64,000 nt of DNA from positions 434,001-498,000 of the forward strand of contig NZ_WHUG01000003.1 of the NCBI RefSeq assembly GCF_009380215.1, in the 5' to 3' direction. Shown here one piece after another: positions 33,418 to 42,000 of the stretch. The notes under the pieces were generated by a model. That model was not told the origin of the DNA, did not search any database, and saw only the letters and a list, made by a program, of their open reading frames with translations. The first letter of the stretch is position 1. Each line of letters opens with the position of its first letter. The DNA comes from Rugamonas aquatica. GTDB lineage: Bacteria; Pseudomonadota; Gammaproteobacteria; Burkholderiales; Burkholderiaceae_D. The position numbers and the translations under genes are program-made.

Positions 33418-34716
33418 ATGAATCCTAACGCACTCAAACACTGTCAAGTATCAACTCCCCCAGACGTCGTAGAGATGATGTGGCGAATGACTCGCGCGCG
33501 CCGTGCTGTTTTTACCAATGTTTTGGATCTTGGCGCAGGTGACGGCCGATTTGCGATTGGTCGCGGTTCCTCCTCTTACGTAGGCTACGAAATTGATATT
33601 GAGAAAATTCCTCAATCTCGCGCTTCAGGGCGGAAATTTGAAAACCGTGATGTACTCGAGTGTGTCAAAAAGAACCATGATCTGTGCATAGGAAATCCAC
33701 CATACATTCGGCGTGAATTAATTGACAACGAATGGCGGGCAAATGCTATCAGCATTCTTAAGAGCGAATCTGATGGAATAATTCCTCGTTCAGACGCAAA
33801 TGCCTTTGTATATTTTCTGTGGCTTGCATTACTAAGAACAAAAAAAGATGGGTTGATTGTTCAACTTGTTCCATTTGAGTGGGTGAGCCGGCCCAGCGCA
33901 GGGCCACTTCGGCAGTTCATTAAAAATAACCAATGGAGTGTTGAGGTTTTTCGATTTTCATCAAATATTTTTGATCGAGTACTGACCACAGCGGCTATCG
34001 TAATTATTGATAAATCGAAAAAAAATAATGAGTGGAAGTACTTTAGTCTTGATAGAAATGGTCATGCTACGCCTACTGAAAACGCAACCGGAAGTGCGTC
34101 AATGGCACTGGAATACAGCGCACGAGGCGCCAATGCATATGCACTACGAGGACTCAGTCCTGGCGGACAGGATATCTATGTGCTGAATGAAGAGGCCCGC
34201 CTCTTTCAGGGTCTCAAGATAGGTACAGATGTTACCCCATGTGTGACCACTCTGCGACACTTGGACTCGTCACAACTCGCTTTGACCGAAACATTATTTG
34301 ACAACGAATTTGTAAAGGCGGGTCTTCCATGTTGGTTGATTAGATCCGACAAAGACGAACGATCAAATGCACTTGAAAGCTACCTAGCTTCAGTCAAAGA
34401 GTCTGCGATGCGCTATACCACCAACTCTCTTCGCGGTGACGATTGGCATCGCTATCGAGCTCATCCAGTGCCTGACATTTTGGTAGCTTCCGGATTTCGT
34501 GAGAAGGCGCCCAAATCATTTCTGAACCATGCCGGAGTGATAACTCTTGGATCTGTCTACGCAGTCTTTGTTCAAGGTCGAGATCGTCAGGTTGCAACTC
34601 TCAAAGCACTTCGAAATTTTGATTTTGAGGCGCAGGTTGTAGCTCATGCAAAAGGGTTAAAGAAAATTGAGGTTAAACAACTTAATTCCGTATTGTCACG
34701 GATTGTTGTAGGATAG
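33418..34716 (+). CDS. N6-adenine DNA methyltransferase (Eco57I/TaqI-like)
   Basis: A 432-residue class I methyltransferase with SAM-binding motif DLGAGDGRFAI and catalytic NPPY at about residues 93-96, the signature of amino-methylating DNA enzymes. The N-terminal STPPDVVEMM is typical of Eco57I/TaqI-type proteins. The C-terminal 200 residues probably contain target recognition. No ribosome-binding site precedes the ATG, so the mRNA may be leaderless. It heads a five-gene, same-strand cluster. No conventional restriction endonuclease is adjacent; the 1750-residue protein at the cluster's end is the only nuclease candidate. Confidence 0.85.
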   Translation: MNPNALKHCQVSTPPDVVEMMWRMTRARRAVFTNVLDLGAGDGRFAIGRGSSSYVGYEIDIEKIPQSRASGRKFENRDVLECVKKNHDLCIGNPPYIRRELIDNEWRANAISILKSESDGIIPRSDANAFVYFLWLALLRTKKDGLIVQLVPFEWVSRPSAGPLRQFIKNNQWSVEVFRFSSNIFDRVLTTAAIVIIDKSKKNNEWKYFSLDRNGHATPTENATGSASMALEYSARGANAYALRGLSPGGQDIYVLNEEARLFQGLKIGTDVTPCVTTLRHLDSSQLALTETLFDNEFVKAGLPCWLIRSDKDERSNALESYLASVKESAMRYTTNSLRGDDWHRYRAHPVPDILVASGFREKAPKSFLNHAGVITLGSVYAVFVQGRDRQVATLKALRNFDFEAQVVAHAKGLKKIEVKQLNSVLSRIVVG

Positions 34717-34756
34717 CCAATATCATTCCGTCGAAAACCATTTAGTAGGAAAAACG

Positions 34757-37036
34757 ATGCAGCCACGCAAGAAACCGAAGCCGCTAACTGCGGTTTTCAA
34801 GGTCGAATCTGCACTGCTGGAGGAGCTTGGTGAGCGTTTAGTTAGCTCTGCAGAAGTTGCCCTCACAGAGCTGGTAAAGAATTCCTATGATGCCGATGCA
34901 ACTTATTGCCAGGTGATGGTTAATCCGACGGAAATCACCATTGAAGACGATGGTAACGGCATGCGGTTGGACGACTTTCTTAACCTTTGGATGGTCATTG
35001 GTACACGAAATAAAGCTCGAAATGGACTGTCTCAAAAATACCAACGCAAGGTTTCCGGTTCTAAGGGGATTGGGCGTTTCGCAGGGCGATTTTTGGGTGA
35101 GAAGATGGTCCTTGAAACTGTTGCAAAAGATGGCAACGGAAAGCGCCGAGTCACAGCCATTTTTGACTGGCGATTGGTAGAGGCAAATGGCGATCTGCAG
35201 ACAGTTACTGTCCCTTACAAAGTTGATGATGTGGCGCCCAGTGTAAAAGTTGGAACGACAATCACGATAACGGAACTGCGCACACGGATCGAGCCAGATG
35301 CAGTCAAAGAAATTAGCGAATCTTTGCTTAGTCTTGTGAACCCCGTTGATGGCTTCGAGAAACCAGATTTCCTGACGTCGAGAGCAGCGGCAAAGAACCG
35401 AAAGTTGGATCCCGGTTTTACCCCATACATTGGAGTTTCTAAGCTCGAAGGTAGGGAAAATTTAGCGTCTTCGCCAGCCGAAAAGATCTTATCTGGTTTC
35501 GTTGCCAAGGTTCGTATCGAGATTAGCGATTCTGGTGATGTTGATTTAAAAGTGCTTTGGAATCGAGGCGAAGAAGTAGTTCATGAGTTGCAGTCGTCGT
35601 TACGCAAGCTCTACGGCGTCGCCAACATTGGATCGCCCGTGTTGATGGACATCCGCTACTTTCCACAGCGAGGAGGTGTGCTCACTTCTTTGGGTATAGA
35701 CGGAAGGATTGCCCGCAGCTGGCTTACGGCAAATTGTGGCGTAAAAGTTGTTGACAACGGTTTTCGAACTAAACCGTATGGCGATAAAGATGACGATTGG
35801 CTTGTGCAGAGTGCCGATAAGGCTATGAGTGCGCGGGCGGAGTGGCGATCTAGACTGATGAAGGAGTTTTACCCGCTAACGGGATTGCAGCTTTCTCCAA
35901 GAGATAATCCCATGCTGTACTTACCTGGTATTAATCAAGCGACGGGGATGATTCATGTCGCCACAGGAAAGTCGGCTGTGGCAGCGGTGGGTGCTGTCGG
36001 AAGCCCTAAGAAGGTTGATCTAATACTCACGCCTTCCATGGATCGACAAGGTTTTCTTAACAATAAGGCGTTCCAGATTGTTCGCGATCTCGCTCGGTTT
36101 GGGTTGGAGCTAATTGCATTCTACGATCATAAACAAGTACGTGAAGAAGAGCGCCGGCTGGAAGCCGAGTCGTTGCATAACGCAGAAGATGATCTGAAGG
36201 CAGCAGTTCGAGATATTGAAACTTCTAAGTCCATTCAGCCCGCTGAACGTAAGCGGCTTACGGGACTATTGAAGAATGCTAGTCAGAATTATGCTGAGGT
36301 TGATGCATATCGGAAAAAGACGCAAGACTCCTTAGAAATCATGTCCCTAATGGGAGTACTAGCTGGATTCATGACTCATGAGTTTGAAAAAACATTGTAC
36401 CGCTTGACCGAGTCGACCAATATAGTCAGAAAATTAACAAAAAAACATCCGGAATTGCTGCCGGAATTGCAAGAACTTGACGTTTCACAGAAGTATCTTG
36501 AAACTTATTTGGACTATAGTCGCCTGTTTACCGAAAGTTTGGCGCGAACTGATCATAAGCCCTTCCTTGCTAAGGAGCAGATTGAGATGGTAATGGACAC
36601 ATTATCACCTATTGCCGTGAAAAATAAGATTAGTTTTGATATTCAAGTTGATGATGATACGTACGCACCAGCAATTCCAGTCGCGGCTTATAGTGGCCTG
36701 TTATTAAATTTAATGACAAATTCCATGAAGTCACTTATCGCTAGGGCGGATAAGGCTGAAAGAGTGATTAGAATTATTGCAATCAACACTTCAAATAAAC
36801 ACCGACTAATAGTTGCAGATAATGGGATAGGTATACCTTCACGCCTACGAGACAGAATCTGGGAACCATTATTTAGTGCGTCTACAAAGACTGATAGCCC
36901 TCTTGGCACTGGAATGGGGCTGGGGCTTGCGCTGGTAAAACGAGTTACAAATAATTTGAAGGGTAAAGTTGAATTAATGGACACCCCTCCTGCTGGATTC
37001 TCAACTTCGTTCTCTCTTGAATTGCCTCGAAAATGA
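34757..37036 (+). CDS. Dual GHKL protein: MORC/HSP90-like ATPase fused to a histidine kinase module
   Basis: A 759-residue protein with two GHKL ATP-binding modules. The N-terminal one (about 20-250) is MORC/MutL/HSP90-like: ALTELVKNSYDADA, EDDGNGM, GSKGIGRFAGRFLG. A coiled coil (about 455-530) leads to a histidine-kinase-like half with candidate phospho-His541 (GFMTHEFEKTL), N-box LNLMTNSMKSL and GTGMGLGLALVKRV. No membrane segment is seen, so it is cytoplasmic. Its stop overlaps the receiver-protein start (ATGA). It may sense DNA or phage structures through the first module and signal through the second. Confidence 0.8.
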   Translation: MQPRKKPKPLTAVFKVESALLEELGERLVSSAEVALTELVKNSYDADATYCQVMVNPTEITIEDDGNGMRLDDFLNLWMVIGTRNKARNGLSQKYQRKVSGSKGIGRFAGRFLGEKMVLETVAKDGNGKRRVTAIFDWRLVEANGDLQTVTVPYKVDDVAPSVKVGTTITITELRTRIEPDAVKEISESLLSLVNPVDGFEKPDFLTSRAAAKNRKLDPGFTPYIGVSKLEGRENLASSPAEKILSGFVAKVRIEISDSGDVDLKVLWNRGEEVVHELQSSLRKLYGVANIGSPVLMDIRYFPQRGGVLTSLGIDGRIARSWLTANCGVKVVDNGFRTKPYGDKDDDWLVQSADKAMSARAEWRSRLMKEFYPLTGLQLSPRDNPMLYLPGINQATGMIHVATGKSAVAAVGAVGSPKKVDLILTPSMDRQGFLNNKAFQIVRDLARFGLELIAFYDHKQVREEERRLEAESLHNAEDDLKAAVRDIETSKSIQPAERKRLTGLLKNASQNYAEVDAYRKKTQDSLEIMSLMGVLAGFMTHEFEKTLYRLTESTNIVRKLTKKHPELLPELQELDVSQKYLETYLDYSRLFTESLARTDHKPFLAKEQIEMVMDTLSPIAVKNKISFDIQVDDDTYAPAIPVAAYSGLLLNLMTNSMKSLIARADKAERVIRIIAINTSNKHRLIVADNGIGIPSRLRDRIWEPLFSASTKTDSPLGTGMGLGLALVKRVTNNLKGKVELMDTPPAGFSTSFSLELPRK

Positions 37037-38166
37037 ATAATAATCAAAAAAAACTGCGTCTGATCTATGTGGAAGATGAGGATGAGTTTCGTTTGAACCT
37101 AATAACCACGCTGGAAAAGAAATTTGATTTAGCTTCTATTGATGTTGGCGAATTTTCCCAAGAGCAAAATGGCGGGGAAATCGGCGAACAATTTCTCAGC
37201 TGGTTAAAAAAAACATTGGGCGACAATCAGACTATCGACGGTGTAATTTTGGATAGCGATCTGAGTGGATTTTCCAATGGTATTTCTAAAGAAATGCTTC
37301 TTTCCGCATTTAGAATTATAGGGTTGCCGGTATGCCGTTACTCAAAGCGACAAAAACAAACTTCAAGTGAACGCCTTAAGCATTTTGCAACCTTGGCTTC
37401 TGAAGGTGCATCATCTATTCTTGTGCCCAGCTTCCTTCTGAACGGCCCCACGGAAAATACGCAGGCGCGGTCGGAACAGTTGACTGATTGGCTCTTTGCA
37501 ACGTTTAGCGGCTTTTCATACCTTCGTGAAGCCTATTCAGGTCTAATAGAAACTGATATCGCGCAACATAATGCTGCAGAATTATTAGCTAAGTTGCTTA
37601 AGCGACCAAAGTTGGAATTGGATTTTGTTGGTTACACCGGCGCAAGCTTATTTTTCTTTGGGGATGCGATGGCAGCGCCAGAGGGTTCTTCTTCCTTGGT
37701 AGAGGAGCGAGCTCGCCATGTTTCTACAAGACTTGGTTATTGGCTAATGAATTATATAATTGCATTCCCGGGGCCAATTTTAAATTTACCGTCTGCGGCT
37801 GCACTTGTCGGTGTGAGAAGCGACACTATAGCGGTTGACTCTTTCAAAAAAGCGTTCCCCAATACCGACTACTCGGGCCCATTTTCCGGATGCCTTCCTT
37901 TATTTTTTAGAGAGGACATTGAGGACGTAATGTCAAATATGGGTATGTTTGGTATGGACGTATTAAAATCAGCAAAGATTAGTGACATGTTGCCGTTGTA
38001 TGATGGCGAACCCTCTAAAAGCGGTGCATATTGTGTAGCGACGGATGCGTCAATCAAACGTGAAGACAGTGTCGGGCCTTTTGATTGGATTCCTCCAGGT
38101 GCGAGTGAGCTTTGCCGGATTGAAAAGAAGACATATGCGCGTTTTGGCCCTTGGCTAAATGTGTGA
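37033..38166 (+). CDS. Receiver-domain protein with unknown C-terminal output
   Basis: A 377-residue protein. The first 120 residues resemble a response-regulator receiver: acidic pocket YVEDEDEF (14-18), probable phosphorylation Asp74 in ILDSDLSG, and a Lys after PVCRYSKRQ. The following 250 residues match no DNA-binding or enzymatic domain I know, so the output is unlikely to be ordinary transcription control. It is coupled by a 4-bp overlap to the kinase-like gene, which argues for a dedicated phospho-relay. It is very AT-rich compared with the chromosome. Confidence 0.65.
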   Translation: MNNNQKKLRLIYVEDEDEFRLNLITTLEKKFDLASIDVGEFSQEQNGGEIGEQFLSWLKKTLGDNQTIDGVILDSDLSGFSNGISKEMLLSAFRIIGLPVCRYSKRQKQTSSERLKHFATLASEGASSILVPSFLLNGPTENTQARSEQLTDWLFATFSGFSYLREAYSGLIETDIAQHNAAELLAKLLKRPKLELDFVGYTGASLFFFGDAMAAPEGSSSLVEERARHVSTRLGYWLMNYIIAFPGPILNLPSAAALVGVRSDTIAVDSFKKAFPNTDYSGPFSGCLPLFFREDIEDVMSNMGMFGMDVLKSAKISDMLPLYDGEPSKSGAYCVATDASIKREDSVGPFDWIPPGASELCRIEKKTYARFGPWLNV

Positions 38167-38172
38167 GGCAAT

Positions 38173-38961
38173 ATGATTGACATTAAAGACCGCCAGGGAT
38201 TCGAAAGATTTTGGGGTAAATGGAAAAGGCAACTTAGTAGCTTGGTGACTGGAACAGGTGGCAAGCTTCTCTGCCCGGAGCAAGGAGACATGTCTTTTAC
38301 TGAGACGGAAGATGGATTTGAGGTAAAACCAAAATATCCAGTTTGTTTTTTTTCAATTCCTCAAAAAAATAGCTCAGCCTCTGATAAATTAGTTGTCTTC
38401 ATCGACGGCACTTTTGAATTTCGAAAAGGAAGCCAGAAGGGGGAAGCTGCGACATTGACTAGCACTCATAGTAACGTCGCATTTTTTAAACCGCGAGCGG
38501 ATGCGGAAAGTCTCAAACTGGATTTGATAGATGCCTATCATTTTGATCATTTTAATGAGGATCCATTGAAAAGTGCGCCACATCCAGTATTTCATGCACA
38601 ACGAAATATTCGGACGGACGATACTTTCGGTAAATTTCGCCAGGCTTTAAAAGAAAATAATAAAAATAGCGAAATTATTGATATGGATCAAAAGAGGAAA
38701 AATGATCTGTTTGGGTTGAAAACATTCCGGCTACCAACGCCTCAAATTGACCTTTTTTCTCTTTCAGCTATTTTAGCTGCCGATCACTTAACCGGGCAAT
38801 GTCAAACGAACTCGAAAACGTATAAATCATTTAAAGATTTTCTTGATTGTATTAGTGATACCTCAGTTCAAGCGATTCAATTAAGTCATCAAAATGTAAC
38901 TCGCGCTGAGTTGGCGGATCACTCCCATCGTTTTGTGTGGAAATGGTATTCGAGGCATTGA
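38173..38961 (+). CDS. Unknown protein in the defence-like operon
   Basis: A 262-residue protein starting 6 bp after the receiver gene, on the same strand. No domain is recognised. It has a mixed alpha/beta pattern with several conserved-looking aromatic and His segments (DAYHFDHFNEDP, HPVFHAQRNI, RLPTPQIDLFSL) and no signal peptide or membrane segment. Tight spacing with its neighbours makes it a component of the same system. It could be an adaptor or effector; nothing in it shows catalysis. Confidence 0.6.
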   Translation: MIDIKDRQGFERFWGKWKRQLSSLVTGTGGKLLCPEQGDMSFTETEDGFEVKPKYPVCFFSIPQKNSSASDKLVVFIDGTFEFRKGSQKGEAATLTSTHSNVAFFKPRADAESLKLDLIDAYHFDHFNEDPLKSAPHPVFHAQRNIRTDDTFGKFRQALKENNKNSEIIDMDQKRKNDLFGLKTFRLPTPQIDLFSLSAILAADHLTGQCQTNSKTYKSFKDFLDCISDTSVQAIQLSHQNVTRAELADHSHRFVWKWYSRH

Positions 38962-39069
38962 GGAAAGTGCTACTAAAATCAAAAGGACGGAGTCTTGTAA
39001 ATGTTAACCCGGTCCTTGGCAATTCAACGATTCAATCTCGACTCATGTCAAGGATAGCCTGTAAAAGTA

Positions 39070-42000
39070 ATGGATAGTCCGCCGCTACAGAATCAACATG
39101 ATTCACTCCCCGAGCCCGTAGAGTTGGCGGCGAAAATCTCGCCATCAAAGGAATTGTTCCAAATATTTGATGCTGAACTGGATACCGCTGCGACGGCGGA
39201 GAGCCGCGGGCAGAAGGTCTATCAGAGCTTAAAGAGTGTCAGCAAGATGATCGGCGGTGAGTACGGCAATCGAGTAATCTACGAACTGCTGCAGAACGCT
39301 CACGATGCCCAACCTGGTGGGCAGGGTAAAGTTCTGATCCATCTCATCGTGAATTCTCCGCAGGAAGGGGAGTTGTTGATCGCGAACGGAGGCTCCGGGT
39401 TTACGCGAGAGAATCTGGACGCTATCCGGAACATCGCCAGCAGTACAAAAGAAGTTGGCGAGGGTATCGGAAACAAAGGTGTTGGCTTCCGAAGCGTTGA
39501 GGCGCTCACAAACGACCCCAAAGTGTACTCTTGCAGAGATGTCGCAAAGCTTCGCGGAAGTTTCGACGGATACTGCTTTCGACTTGCGACTCAGGCCGAA
39601 ATCGAAGAGCGCATGATCTTTTTGGGCATGGAGGAGCATGCTATTGCCGTAGCAACGTCAATGCCGCGCTACTTGGCCGCTGTACCGATTGAAAACCAAC
39701 CAGAGCACATTAGGACGTTTGCCTACGAAGGCTATGCCACGGTAGTCGCCTTACCTTTGAAGTCTGCTGAAACAGTAACCTTGGCCATCCAACAGCTGCA
39801 GGAGCTAATTAACGCTGAAGCCCCAGTATTGCTATTTTTGGACCGCATTGCTACTTTGACGGTCCAAGCAACAGGGGTCCCAGCAATAAGGCCGTCCCTT
39901 GTATTCACCCGTAAGGCGGACCCGCTTGCGCTTACTCTTACTGACGAGGCTGACGCTCAGTTCCAGGTCGTCGTGCTGGGCCCTGATCGGATGCGCTGGC
40001 TCGTGGCTAGGCGTACTCTTGGCATGGCGCAGGTGCTAGATGCTGTGAGACGCAGCATTAGTCTCGAAAGCAATATTGAGAGATGGTTGAGTTGGAAAGG
40101 TGAGGCGACAGTCAGCTGCGCTATTCCGTTAGATGGCGGTGGCTTGGCTAAAGGCCGGCTTTTCAATTTTCTTCCAATGAGCGCTGATTCTAAGTCCCCA
40201 TTTCGAGGACATCTTGACGCTCCGTTCTATACATCTATCAACCGAGAGAGGGCTAGGAGTGACCTCCCTCTAAATATCTATCTGCTCAACATCGCCGCTG
40301 AAGTGTGTGCGGAAGCAGCTTTGGCGCTGAGGGAGCATGTCGAGCTACCTCCGCGCTGCATCGTCGATTTTGCAGCTTGGGTTCCTGCTGAATCAGCGCG
40401 AATTTCAGGCGCATTTAATCGTCGTGGAGTCGACATACGCTCTGCGGAGGTTTGGCCTACCACTGCTGGTGCCTGGAAGAGTTTTGGACACGTTGTTTCC
40501 TGGCCATCCGGCAGTTTCAAAGTCTTTACATCTGCTAGGGCAACGAAAGCGGGCGTGCCGCATATCATGAGCAGCAAACTGGCGCCTGATCGTGTGGAAG
40601 CCATTGATGCATTGGCACGCTGCTTCGAAACTTCCTGCACCCCGTCCCAACAGACAATGGCCAGCTGGGCTGAAATCATAGCCGAGTCACTCACTCCGTC
40701 ACCAAAAGATGATCGTTGGGGGAAACTTTATTCTGAACTTCTTCATGTGTTTGGACCTCATGGGCTTAATTCTCTTGTGGGGCGCAGGATTCTCTTGGAC
40801 CGGAACGCGACCGTAGTCGCTGCGGGCAAGGACGTGTATGTTAGGCATGATAGTGGCAGGCGGCGCAAAGGGGATGGCCCGCCTTTACCGCCGGCTGCAT
40901 TAGCTCGCAAACTTACTATCCTAGCCGAGGAAATTATCGTTCGCGAAACAGCTGGGCCATTCGAGCGTGCAGGACTTTGGCGGCCATATGACGCGACAGA
41001 AATATTGGAGCGATTACCTTCGCTCTTCACTGAAAGACAGGCCGACTCTCGTCGCGAAGCCGCTTTGTTGTGGGCTTTTGATGTCTGGCGCCACGATGCT
41101 AATGCGGTAACACGCGTGCTGCGATCCGCAGATGTTCACGTTCTTACTGGCCTGGGATGGATTTCTGCATCGTCCGCATCATTCTCCCAGACGTGGACAG
41201 AAGTCGGGGCAGATCTCAGTGTATATCTTGGTGAAGCGCGGAGCATTTGCGTCGAGAGCGCTAACGCGGCACAAGCTATGCTGGTCGACATCTCGGCCTG
41301 GCCCGGTGATGCAAAGGGATTGAAGCAGGACTGGGTTCGATTTTTGATTTCTGCTGGTGTATCGGATGGGCTCATCCCAGTCCCCGCTAAGGTTCCCGAT
41401 GGACCGATGGCCGGCTCAACTTGGGCATATTATTTTCGGACTGGCAAATTTCCGGCACTTGATGCGATTTGGCTTTCGAAGGCTAACTTTGTCGATCCCC
41501 ATCACCCACAGACTTCCTATTGGCGCATGGGCCAAGCATGGACCCTTCCAGGTCAGTTGATCGTCGGTGGCCTGTCGGACGACGCTAGGCGCCGATTTGC
41601 TGTCTTAGTCGTTAAGCATTTGCAGTCGCACGGTAACAAGTACTTTACATTCTCCTTGCATAGACGAGGGCGTGAAGCACGACACCAAGATATTCAGACA
41701 TACTTCACGCCGTTGGTAACCTTTTTGGCCTCGGCAGCTTGGTTCCCGATGGAGTCTCCGGGTACCCTTCAGTTTCATCCGATTGCAACGGGATGGTTAT
41801 TAACTGAGCGACGCAGTGAGCCCAAGTTTATTGCGCAGGCTCCCGAAGAAATTGTGGCACTTCTTACTAAGGACGACGCTACCACAGCTATATTGTCAGA
41901 TCGGCCGTTTCGCTTAAACGTGTGGAAGGCAAAATCGTCGGCACCTCAGCGCTTACAGGCTTTGGCTGAAGTCTGTGAAATCGTAACGCAGCATGAGCGC

